From Desulfocapsaceae bacterium (GTDB lineage Bacteria; Desulfobacterota; Desulfobulbia; Desulfobulbales; Desulfocapsaceae): a stretch of 7,853 nt of DNA. The notes beneath the pieces are model-generated. The model was not told the origin of the DNA, searched no databases, and was given only the letters and a program-made list of their open reading frames with translations. The stretch covers positions 1 through 7,853 of the forward strand of contig JAOZLO010000116.1 of NCBI GenBank assembly GCA_029934775.1, given 5' to 3'. Shown here one piece after another: positions 1 to 6,885 of the stretch (positions within the stretch are counted from its first letter, which is position 1; each line of letters begins with the position of its first letter). The position numbers and the translations under genes are program-made.

Positions 1-140
1 AAACCATCCGCAAAGCTCATTTACTCCAACCGAGTTTTATCACCTTTCTGGAAGAAAAAACGGTGACAATAAAAGCTGTCATAAAAAAAATAACAAGAGC
101 TGAAATGCTTTTTGAACAAAAACCTGCACAATTTGGCTAA
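1..140 (+). CDS. 3' end of an unidentified gene (5' part outside the window)
   Basis: The frame whose codons begin at base 3 is open from the window edge to a TAA at 138-140 and gives 45 residues, beginning TIRKAHLLQPSF and ending LFEQKPAQFG. The other two forward frames stop at 64-66 and near base 100, so this is the longest. The peptide has a believable mix of hydrophobic and charged residues and reads like the tail of a soluble protein, but it carries no motif I recognise. The next gene starts 78 bases downstream on the same strand, with no hairpin plus T-run between them, so read-through into the receptor gene is possible. A chance open frame of this length cannot be excluded, hence the modest confidence. 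Confidence 0.45.
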   Translation, partial: TIRKAHLLQPSFITFLEEKTVTIKAVIKKITRAEMLFEQKPAQFG

Positions 141-205
141 CCCTGCCGTAAGGAAGGATACAGTACTCTTTTGTAATGCTGGTAATTTTGCCGTCACTCG
201 GTCTC

Positions 206-210
206 AGGAG
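206..210 (+). promoter_or_regulatory. Ribosome binding site of the receptor gene
   Basis: AGGAG lies 8 bases ahead of the ATG at 219 and fixes that start. It is the only strong Shine-Dalgarno match in the 78-base leader at 141-218. I see no convincing sigma-70 or sigma-54 promoter in the leader. Confidence 0.8.
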
Positions 211-218
211 AACAACAT

Positions 219-3197
219 ATGAAATTTTTTAAATTATTTAAACGGATAGGAGTCAAACTGATCACTGCCTTTCTGGTAATTGGTATTCTGCCGCTGCTCA
301 TCAGCAGTTTCATCTCGTCCCAGAAATCCAGCGCTGCCCTGACCAAGGCAAGTTACAACCAGCTCATAAGCATACGTGAGATCAAAAAAAAACAGATCGA
401 AAGCTTTTTCAAGGAACGGGAAGGCGATATGAGTGTTCTGCTGGAGACGGTTAACACCTTGCAGGATGCGGCTTTTCAAAAACTCATGGCCATCCAGCAA
501 AACAAGAAAAAAGCCGTCGAAATGCTGGCCAGGCAATGGCAGACCGATATCGCTTCCCAGCAGAGTCGCTCGATCTGTACCAAGGCCATGAGTCATTATA
601 AAGACTTCATCAACAGTGGTTTTAAATCACCTGAATTCAACCGTTTTGCCTCCATCATCGATGGTTTTATCAAAGCCACGGGCTACTATGATTTCTTTGT
701 TATTGATATGGACGGCATTGTAGTCCATACACAAGCACAGGAAGCCGACTACAAAACCGATCTGGTTAATGGGCAGTATAAGGATTCAGGCCTGGCAAGG
801 GCATACAAAAAAGCACGTCAGGGAGAGACCGTGCTCGTTGATTTTTCTCCTTATGCTCCAAGCAACGATGAACCTACTCTGTTTCTCGCTGCCCCTATTC
901 TCTCAAAAGGCCAGCAGACCGGGGTAGTAGCCCTGCAAATCTCCATGCAGAACCTGCAGGTTATCATGGATGAACGGGAAGGATTAGGTAAGACCGGTGA
1001 GACATATATGGTTGGACCGGACAAGCTGATGCGCTCCAATTCTTTTCTTAATCCGGAGAATCATTCGCTCAAAGCTTCCTTTGCCGATCCGGAAAAAGGA
1101 AAGGTGGATACCGATGCAGTGCAGTGGGCACTGGCCGGTGAAGAAAAAGTCGATATAATAATTGATTATAATGGTAACCCGGTTCTTTCTGCTGCCTCAC
1201 CCCTTGATATCATGGGGTTGTCCTGGGCAATAATCACAGAGGTCGATATAGCGGAGGCCTTTGTTCCAGTTGATGACCAGGGAAAAGAATACTATACCAA
1301 ATATATCAAAACCTACGGTTACTATGATCTCTTCTTAATCGATCCAAATGGCTACTGTTTTTATACAGCATCAAAAGAGTCGGATTATCAGACAAATTTT
1401 CAGAACGGTAAATACGCTGATTCAAACCTAGGTGAACTTTTTCGCAAGGTATCTAAAAGCAAGTCTTACGAAATTGCAGACTTTGCCCCCTATGCACCCA
1501 GTAACGACGAACCAGCTGCCTTTATCGCCCAACCTCTGACACATGAAGGTGAAGTTGAGATGGTTGTTGCCCTTCAACTCTCCCTTGAAGCCATTAATTC
1601 AATTATGCAACAGCGCGAAGGCATGGGAGAGAGCGGAGAAAGCTATCTCGTAGGGGCAGATAAACTCAGGCGTTCCGACTCAGTGGGAGATACGGCGCCC
1701 ACGGTCAAAAACACCTTTGCCAATCCAACAACAGGCGACAAAAAGAAACCGGCGATTGATGCAGCATTGGCGGGCGATTCCGGTATCCAAATCAGCACGG
1801 ATTATTATGACAACAAGGTGTTAGCAGCTTACGCTCCAATTAAGGTCAATGATCTGACCTGGGCAATGATAGCCAAAATAAACGAAGCCGAAGCGCTTGC
1901 TCCGGTAAAAGCCATGCAGAAACTATCGGCCCTGATAATCCTGATCAGTGCTGTCATTATTGTCTTTATTGCACTCCTCATGTTGCGTCTTGTCATGGTA
2001 CCCATCAAGGTGGTGGTCGCAAATCTGAGGGAACTGTCCCAGGGCGAAGGCGACCTGACCCGGCGTCTGAAAGTGGACTGCCCCGTCTGCTCTGATGTTA
2101 AGAAGTGCAATACCCCATCCTGTAAGAGTTATGGTAAAAATGATCTATGCTGGGAGATAAGCGGCAGCAGGTCCGATAACCCGGATTGTCTTGAAGTAGT
2201 CAGTGGAAAAATTACAAACTGCGAGGACTGTGAGGTTTACAAACAGGCCAATTACGATGAGCTACAGGAACTTTCCACCAACTTTAACTCCTTTATTCAC
2301 AAACTGCAGAACATGTTCAAAGAAGTCGTCCAGGGCGTGGTAACCATATCGTCTGCGACCACCGAACTCTCAGCCATAGCCGAACAGATGTCCGGCAGCG
2401 CTGACAACGTCTCCAATCAATCCAATACTGTAGCCACTGCAGCAGAAGAGATGAGCGTCAACATGGATTCGGTTGCAGCTGCAACTGAAGAGACCACCAC
2501 TAATATAAATATAGTGGCATCAGCTGCAGAAGAGATGACTTCAACAATCAGTGACGTCAACAATAATACGGACCAGGCGAGTAAAGTGACCGCAGAAGCT
2601 GTGGAAGAAGCGAAAAGTGCCACAACCAAGGTTCAGCAACTCGGTCTTGCAGCAAGCGAAATAAGCAAGGTCACCGAGGTAATTACCGATATCTCCGGCC
2701 AGACCAACCTACTGGCCCTGAATGCTACAATTGAGGCAGCCCGTGCAGGAGATGCAGGAAAAGGCTTTGCAGTTGTAGCCAACGAAATCAAGGAACTTGC
2801 CAAACAGACAGCCGATGCTACCGGCCAGATCAAGTCCCAGATCGAAGATATTCAGAATTCCACCTCAGAGACGGTAACCCAGATCGAGCGAATTACCCTG
2901 GTTATTAACAATGTCAACGATACTGTCAGCACCATCACCGGTGCGGTCCGTGAACAGGCCACAGCCACCGATGAAATAGCTGCCAATGTAGCCCAGGCAG
3001 CTCAGGGCCTTTCTGAGGTCAATGAAAACGTGGCTCAGAGTTCTGCGGTAGCAGGTCAGATTGCCCAGGATATCACCCATGTCAGTCAGGCTTCCACGGA
3101 GATGTCAACCTCAAGCACCGAGGTACAGAAAAGTGCGACAGAGCTCTCAGAAACTACCGAGAAGCTCAAAAACCTGGTTGGAGGATTCAAACTCTAG
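219..3197 (+). CDS. Methyl-accepting chemotaxis receptor with duplicated Cache sensor and Cys-rich insert in HAMP
   Basis: A 992-residue transmembrane chemoreceptor that senses a periplasmic ligand and controls CheA. Membrane helices are at about residues 14-34 and 569-592. Between them are two copies of a Cache-type sensory unit, residues 155-351 and 367-563, sharing [39 protein letters not shown] and DY motifs. HAMP helix 1 (about 594-619, ending GEGDLTRRL) and helix 2 (about 679-700, [14 protein letters not shown]) are separated by an eight-cysteine segment. The signalling domain runs from about 700 to 992; its tip is [20 protein letters not shown] at 838-857, the part that contacts CheA and CheW. 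Arm length, about 140 residues each side, suggests a 40-heptad class (estimate). Methylation-type Glu pairs are at 743-744, 757-758 and 771-772. There is no CheR/CheB-tethering pentapeptide at the C-terminus. cheA follows 56 bases later. The ligand cannot be named from sequence. Confidence 0.97.
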   Translation: MKFFKLFKRIGVKLITAFLVIGILPLLISSFISSQKSSAALTKASYNQLISIREIKKKQIESFFKEREGDMSVLLETVNTLQDAAFQKLMAIQQNKKKAVEMLARQWQTDIASQQSRSICTKAMSHYKDFINSGFKSPEFNRFASIIDGFIKATGYYDFFVIDMDGIVVHTQAQEADYKTDLVNGQYKDSGLARAYKKARQGETVLVDFSPYAPSNDEPTLFLAAPILSKGQQTGVVALQISMQNLQVIMDEREGLGKTGETYMVGPDKLMRSNSFLNPENHSLKASFADPEKGKVDTDAVQWALAGEEKVDIIIDYNGNPVLSAASPLDIMGLSWAIITEVDIAEAFVPVDDQGKEYYTKYIKTYGYYDLFLIDPNGYCFYTASKESDYQTNFQNGKYADSNLGELFRKVSKSKSYEIADFAPYAPSNDEPAAFIAQPLTHEGEVEMVVALQLSLEAINSIMQQREGMGESGESYLVGADKLRRSDSVGDTAPTVKNTFANPTTGDKKKPAIDAALAGDSGIQISTDYYDNKVLAAYAPIKVNDLTWAMIAKINEAEALAPVKAMQKLSALIILISAVIIVFIALLMLRLVMVPIKVVVANLRELSQGEGDLTRRLKVDCPVCSDVKKCNTPSCKSYGKNDLCWEISGSRSDNPDCLEVVSGKITNCEDCEVYKQANYDELQELSTNFNSFIHKLQNMFKEVVQGVVTISSATTELSAIAEQMSGSADNVSNQSNTVATAAEEMSVNMDSVAAATEETTTNINIVASAAEEMTSTISDVNNNTDQASKVTAEAVEEAKSATTKVQQLGLAASEISKVTEVITDISGQTNLLALNATIEAARAGDAGKGFAVVANEIKELAKQTADATGQIKSQIEDIQNSTSETVTQIERITLVINNVNDTVSTITGAVREQATATDEIAANVAQAAQGLSEVNENVAQSSAVAGQIAQDITHVSQASTEMSTSSTEVQKSATELSETTEKLKNLVGGFKL
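681..1271 (+). repeat. Sensory unit A of the receptor (first copy of internal tandem repeat)
   Basis: This encodes receptor residues 155-351. It aligns with unit B at an offset of 212-213 residues with only two one-residue gaps. Landmarks are GYYD at 155, PYAPSNDEP at 211, REGLG at 253, GETY at 260, DKLMRS at 268, ALAG at 304 and W336. It retains the [12 protein letters not shown] stretch that copy B has lost. Each unit seems to contain a membrane-distal-like half (ID.DG to VVALQ) and a second half (GETY.VG to SW), so it may be a complete double-Cache fold; that is inference. Confidence 0.85.
1317..1907 (+). repeat. Sensory unit B of the receptor (second copy of internal tandem repeat)
   Basis: This encodes receptor residues 367-563, the membrane-proximal copy. 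By eye roughly 40-50% of positions match unit A, with the same motif order: GYYD at 367, PYAPSNDEP at 424, REGMG at 466, GESY at 473, DKLRRS at 481, ALAG at 516, W548. Conserved stretches differ at many third codon positions, so the duplication is old and both copies have been kept under selection. The second membrane helix begins a few residues after the unit ends. Confidence 0.85.
2079..2231 (+). other. Cys-rich segment inside the HAMP domain of the receptor
   Basis: Eight cysteines lie at receptor residues 621, 624, 630, 635, 644, 657, 668 and 671, spacing C-x2-C-x5-C-x4-C-x8-C-x12-C-x10-C-x2-C, with a CWE motif at 644. They sit where the short connector between the two HAMP helices should be, on the cytoplasmic side. 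Only two other cysteines occur in the whole protein (120 and 380). Similar CWE-containing cysteine modules are, as I recall, found in signalling proteins of Desulfobacterota. Metal or iron-sulfur binding or redox sensing is inferred, not shown. Confidence 0.75.
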
Positions 3198-3216
3198 AGT
3201 GACTGAAAGACAGATC

Positions 3217-3248
3217 AATGCTGGCCAGGCTTGCCTGCATTGAGGGAG
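3217..3248 (+). promoter_or_regulatory. cheA ribosome binding site directly abutting an imperfect hairpin
   Basis: GAGGGAG at 3242-3248 lies 5 bases before the ATG at 3254 and decides the cheA start. Immediately 5' is an inverted repeat: AATGC (3217-3221) pairs with GCATT (3237-3241), and AGGC (3227-3230) pairs with GCCT (3233-3236) around a two-base loop, with TGGCC (3222-3226) bulged out. There is no T-run, so it is not an intrinsic terminator. Confidence 0.55.
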
Positions 3249-3253
3249 AAAAC

Positions 3254-5650
3254 ATGAGCATTGAAGATGATGAAATTCTACAGGGCTTTATTGAAGAATC
3301 TCTGGAACATCTTGCTGATATAGAAAGTGACCTGCTGAGTGTTGAAGAGGCAGGGGCAGATATTGATGTTGATCTGGTCAATAAAGTGTTTCGGGCAGCG
3401 CACTCCATCAAAGGTGGTGCCGGATTCATGGGCCTTACCGTTATTCAAGATCTTGCCCATGCTGCTGAAAACGTTCTTGGGCTCATCCGCAGTGAAAAAC
3501 TGATTCCAAACCCTGGTATCATTAATGTATTGTTTCTGGCTTTTGATGAGCTGCAGCAGCTCATTGAAGATATAACTGATAGTAATAATAAAAAAATAGA
3601 TGAACACCTCACTGCACTCAACACTCTTTACGAGGGTGGCGAGCTCCCCTCCGTTACCGATCTTTTGCCCGAAGAGAAGCTTGTGCTTGAACCAGAAACT
3701 ATAACAGAGCAGAAGCCGGAACATATGAGTGAGGTAGAAGCCACGGTTGAATCACAATTACCTGAGAAAAAAAAATATGTCGCTCCCCCTGCAGCTGAGG
3801 CCAGCATCCGGGTCTCAGTCAGCCTGCTTGACAAACTGATGAATCTCGCAGGTGAACTGGTACTTTCAAGGAATCAACTGCTGCAGAGCATCACAAGCAA
3901 TGATGTGAGCAATGCTGAAACCGTCGGCCAGCGCATCGACATGGTGACATCGGAGCTGCAGGAAGCAATCATGCAGACCAGAATGCAGCCAATCGGAAAT
4001 GTATTCAATAAGTTTCCAAGGATTGTCCGTGACCTGTCAGCCAAACTCGGACGTAAGATTGAACTAACCATTGTCGGCAAGGATGTGGATCTTGATAAGA
4101 CCATTATCGAGGCCATCAACGATCCCCTTACCCACCTGATTCGTAACTCAGTTGATCATGGTATTGAATTACCTGAAGACCGGATCAGGAAGGGGAAGAA
4201 CCCGCAGGGACTTATTACTCTAAAAGCCTTCCACCAGGCTGGCCAGGTTGTCATAGAGATCAGCGATGATGGCAAGGGCATTGACGGTAAGATGCTGGCA
4301 GAAATTGCAACAAAAAAAGGCTTGATCACTGTCGATCAGGCCAGAGCCATGTCTGAGAAGGAGCGGATCAGTCTTATCCTGATGCCTGGTTTTTCCACAG
4401 CCCCAAAGGTAACTGATGTCTCAGGTCGCGGTGTTGGCATGGACGTGGTGAAGACAAACCTTGATAAGCTCAGCGGCACCATTGAAATCGAATCGGAAGT
4501 TGATAAAGGTTCGAACATTTCAATTAAACTGCCCCTGACCCTGGCAATTATACCCAGCCAGATAGTGAGAACAGGAGGAGAACGGTATGCCATTCCTCAG
4601 GCTAACCTCGAAGAGCTGCTGCGCATTCCTGCAGCCCAGGTCAAAAAGCGGATAGAGCGAGTGGGAGACGCTGAGGTTATCCGGTTACGCGGAAACCTGC
4701 TGCCGCTGATCAAATTGTCTACCGTCCTTAGTATTGATGCGACCTATGAGGATAGTCACAGCGGAGAACTACTCCACGATCGAAGAGAAAATATCGCTGA
4801 TCGCCGCTCTAAAAAGAGCCCCCTTTTCAACAGTAACCAGCGGGGGCAAAGTGATCAGCAACCTTTCGAGGATGTACAGCATAAGAGGGAAGGTGGGGAA
4901 CGGCGTCAGGCCCCGGCTTCAACTCTTAACATTATTGTCGTATCAACAGGTGCCATGAAGTATGGCCTGATTGTTGACCAGCTCCATGATTCAGAGGAAA
5001 TTGTCATCAAACCGCTTGGCTGCCACCTGCAGCGGTGCAGAGGCTATGCCGGAGCCACTATCATGGGGGATGGACATATTTCGCTCATTCTCGATGTAAA
5101 CAACCTGGCCAACATGGCCGGGCTGACTTCTTTTGATGGGACAGATCGAGCCACAGAAGTTGCAGCAGCCGAATCCGAGGCCACACGTAAGCAGAAAAAC
5201 AGCCAGACTCTGCTCACCTTTAAGAGCTCTCTGGAAGAGAGTTTTGCTGTCCCGCTCAGCCAGATGGAGCGCCTTGAAAAAATCAAGCAATCCCAAATTG
5301 AAATCATGGGTAGCCAGCGCGTCATGCAGTATAGAGGCGGCAGTCTCCCCCTGTTCTGCGTAGATGATGCAGCCATGGTCCAACCACTGGCTGAACTTGA
5401 CGATCTGCTCGTTATCGTCTTCAAGCAGGGCAAACAATATATCGGACTGCTTGCCAACGGACCTGTGGATGCACTGGATGTCTCAATGGATATAGATACC
5501 GTCACTCTTAAGCAAACCGGTATCATGGGATCCACCATCATCAACGATCAAACTACTATGCTGGTGGACATCCGTGATATTGTCCAGGCGGTCCGCCCTG
5601 AATGGATTAATGAAGAACAACTAACTAACAGCTTTTATAATGAAATATAA
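3254..5650 (+). CDS. cheA: Chemotaxis histidine kinase CheA, lacking P2 and with two CheW-like domains
   Basis: A cytoplasmic kinase of 798 residues that autophosphorylates under receptor control and passes phosphate to a response regulator. P1 (about 1-125) has the phospho-acceptor His50 in AAHSIKGGAGF. A Pro/Glu-rich linker of about 60 residues follows where P2 would be. P3 dimerisation helices are at about 184-265. P4 carries the N box HLIRNSVDHG (294-303), G1 box DDGKGID (338-344), F box MPGFST (377-382) and G2 box GRGVGMDVV (391-399). P5/CheW1 is at about 428-625 and is split by a charged insertion at about 498-556. A second CheW-like domain occupies about 650-780. All catalytic motifs are intact. 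The start at 3254 is preferred over an in-frame ATG at 3218 because it has a good ribosome binding site and P1 begins right after it. No CheY, CheW, CheR or CheB gene is in the window, so its regulator is encoded elsewhere. Its 3' end overlaps the next gene by 11 bases. Confidence 0.97.
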   Translation: MSIEDDEILQGFIEESLEHLADIESDLLSVEEAGADIDVDLVNKVFRAAHSIKGGAGFMGLTVIQDLAHAAENVLGLIRSEKLIPNPGIINVLFLAFDELQQLIEDITDSNNKKIDEHLTALNTLYEGGELPSVTDLLPEEKLVLEPETITEQKPEHMSEVEATVESQLPEKKKYVAPPAAEASIRVSVSLLDKLMNLAGELVLSRNQLLQSITSNDVSNAETVGQRIDMVTSELQEAIMQTRMQPIGNVFNKFPRIVRDLSAKLGRKIELTIVGKDVDLDKTIIEAINDPLTHLIRNSVDHGIELPEDRIRKGKNPQGLITLKAFHQAGQVVIEISDDGKGIDGKMLAEIATKKGLITVDQARAMSEKERISLILMPGFSTAPKVTDVSGRGVGMDVVKTNLDKLSGTIEIESEVDKGSNISIKLPLTLAIIPSQIVRTGGERYAIPQANLEELLRIPAAQVKKRIERVGDAEVIRLRGNLLPLIKLSTVLSIDATYEDSHSGELLHDRRENIADRRSKKSPLFNSNQRGQSDQQPFEDVQHKREGGERRQAPASTLNIIVVSTGAMKYGLIVDQLHDSEEIVIKPLGCHLQRCRGYAGATIMGDGHISLILDVNNLANMAGLTSFDGTDRATEVAAAESEATRKQKNSQTLLTFKSSLEESFAVPLSQMERLEKIKQSQIEIMGSQRVMQYRGGSLPLFCVDDAAMVQPLAELDDLLVIVFKQGKQYIGLLANGPVDALDVSMDIDTVTLKQTGIMGSTIINDQTTMLVDIRDIVQAVRPEWINEEQLTNSFYNEI
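4745..4921 (+). other. Charged, Arg-doublet-rich insertion within CheW1 of CheA
   Basis: CheA residues about 498-556 interrupt the first CheW-like domain between LLPLIKLSTVLSI and LNIIVVSTGAMKYGL. The segment is hydrophilic and probably disordered, with Arg doublets at 510-511, 517-518 and 550-551 (DRRENIADRR and REGGERR). It falls where CheW-type domains can have a variable loop; its role is unknown. Confidence 0.6.
5201..5593 (+). other. Second CheW-like domain at the C-terminus of CheA
   Basis: CheA residues about 650-780 show a CheW-like pattern: an opening strand (LLTF), FAVPLSQMERLEKI, YRGGSLPLF, then LLVIVF..GKQYIGLL, and a closing TTMLVDIRDIV. It follows a hydrophilic linker at about 628-649. 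Its sequence is divergent from CheW1, and the assignment rests on motif order rather than any search. Confidence 0.75.
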
Positions 5651-6854
5651 GTATAGAATTTCTGTAGCAGTATTGACCTTACTTCTCTCCTGTTTAACAC
5701 AACCAAACACAGCAAACGCTCAAAATCCGTCAGACAAAGTGTTACCTGCCGTTCTGCAGTCCGCCTCTGAACTCGACTATCCGCCTTTCTGTATAGTCCG
5801 CCCTGACGGCAGTACCGATGGATTTTCAGTAGAATTACTCCGAGCAGTCATCTCCGAGATGAGAGGAAAGATCACCTTTAAGGTTGGTCCCTGGAATGAG
5901 ATCAAGCAGGATCTGGCTGATGGTCGAATCGATGTGCTGCCACTTGTCTCCTATAATGCTCAGCGGGATGCGGTCTATGACTTCACAGTGCCCTATGTAA
6001 CAATGCATGGTGCAATTTTTATCCGTAAAGACAATACCACCATTAAGGGCGGAGAGGATTTACTGGGCAAAGAGGTCATCGTCATGCAAGGTGATACTGC
6101 CCATGAATATGCCCTGAAAGAGCAACTGACCACAAAACTCATCTTCACAAATTCTTACGCAGAAGCCTTTACCCTGCTAGCTGAAGGCACCCACGATGCG
6201 ATTCTCGCCCAAAAACTTATGGGTCTGCAACTTATCAAACAACAGGGCATTGATAATATCAGTACGGTAGCAGATCAATATCCGGAGGAAACCGGACTGA
6301 AACCTTCTTCCATGACAACCTCAGGGTTTGAACAAAAATTCTGTTTTGCTGTAAAAGAGGGTAACAAAATTCTTCTGTCTCAGTTGAATGAAGCACTGGC
6401 AATTGTCTTTGCCAACGGTACTTATAACAGACTCTACCATGAATGGTTTGGGCCGATCCTACCCGCACCGGTCGTTCCCATGGTGGAGCAGGTAAAAACT
6501 CTGCTCAAAGTTCTGTTGCCGATCCTGCTTATTTTACTTACCAGTGGACTAGTCTATCTCAGACGGGAAGTAGCCAGTAAAACTCGCCATCTACGGCAGG
6601 AAATTGAAGAGCGAAAAAAGGCTGAAGAAGTAAAAGAACAAAATTATCAAAAGCTTCAAGCGGCACATGAGGAGATAAAAACCCTCAGGGGGATATTACC
6701 ATTCTGCTCATACTGCAAAAAAATACGTAATGATCAGGGTGTATGGGAAAATATCGATAAATATATCCACACCAACTCCGAAGCTGACATCAGCCACAGC
6801 ATCTGCCCTCAATGCGCAAAACAGCAGTATCCGGAATATTATAATAAGGAATAG
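5640..6854 (+). CDS. Membrane-anchored periplasmic binding protein (SBP_bac_3 type) with C-terminal CxxC module
   Basis: A 404-residue protein. Residues 1-27 form a signal peptide with a likely cleavage after ANA. Residues about 35-272 form a family-3 solute-binding domain: ELDYPPFCIV start, GFSVELLRAV, YNAQRDAVYDFTVPY, GKEVIVMQGDTAHEY and a YHEWFG end. A membrane helix at about 287-307 and a charged coiled coil at about 310-350 lead into a C-terminal module with C356, C359, H386, C389 and C392, consistent with a zinc-ribbon-like fold. Families with this domain bind small polar solutes such as amino acids in the periplasm; here the signal must cross the single helix. There is no kinase, HAMP, cyclase or receptor signalling domain. 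The C-terminal module is, as I recall, common at the end of PAS and regulator proteins in Desulfobacterota, with no established function. The start overlaps the cheA stop by 11 bases and has no Shine-Dalgarno match, suggesting translational coupling. A role as extra input to the CheA system is inference. Confidence 0.9.
   Translation: MKYKYRISVAVLTLLLSCLTQPNTANAQNPSDKVLPAVLQSASELDYPPFCIVRPDGSTDGFSVELLRAVISEMRGKITFKVGPWNEIKQDLADGRIDVLPLVSYNAQRDAVYDFTVPYVTMHGAIFIRKDNTTIKGGEDLLGKEVIVMQGDTAHEYALKEQLTTKLIFTNSYAEAFTLLAEGTHDAILAQKLMGLQLIKQQGIDNISTVADQYPEETGLKPSSMTTSGFEQKFCFAVKEGNKILLSQLNEALAIVFANGTYNRLYHEWFGPILPAPVVPMVEQVKTLLKVLLPILLILLTSGLVYLRREVASKTRHLRQEIEERKKAEEVKEQNYQKLQAAHEEIKTLRGILPFCSYCKKIRNDQGVWENIDKYIHTNSEADISHSICPQCAKQQYPEYYNKE
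6705..6815 (+). other. C-terminal CxxC...HxxCxxC module of the binding-protein receptor
   Basis: Residues 356-392 carry CSYC, KKIRNDQGVWENIDKYI, then HSICPQC, followed by QYPEYY. Two CxxC pairs 30 residues apart with a nearby His are consistent with a structural zinc site or another metal centre in the cytoplasm. The metal assignment is inference. Confidence 0.7.
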
Positions 6855-6885
6855 AAAGTGGATACCTTACTGTTGAAACCCGGCA

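Noticed and set aside
119..152. Possible FliA (sigma-28) promoter, GCCGTAAG at 145-152
   Set aside because: The -10-like match needs a deletion and the expected -35 region at about 126-133 matches poorly; not supportable.
131..191. Possible sigma-54 sites (GG...GC pairs at 135/145 and 181/190)
   Set aside because: The GG to GC spacing is 8 and 7 bases rather than the required 10.
3218..3253. In-frame upstream ATG for cheA adding 12 residues
   Set aside because: It has no good ribosome binding site, lies in the hairpin stem, and the added residues are not part of the P1 domain; the ATG at 3254 has GAGGGAG at the right distance.
4806..4827. GCTCT-AAAA-AGAGC stem followed by C and T runs, terminator-like
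   Set aside because: It lies inside the intact cheA coding sequence, the stem is only 5 bp and C bases separate it from just four T.
5044..5544. Long antisense open frame (166 codons) opposite cheA, and a 148-codon one at 3278-3724
   Set aside because: They lie opposite strongly conserved CheA domains, have no ribosome binding site that I can see and low-quality, Ser/Arg-rich or motif-free sequence; they are coding shadows.
5679..5696. Possible lipobox (LLSC at residue 18) in the binding-protein receptor
   Set aside because: Leu at -2 is uncommon in lipoboxes, a good signal peptidase I site (ANA) follows, and the protein has its own membrane helix.
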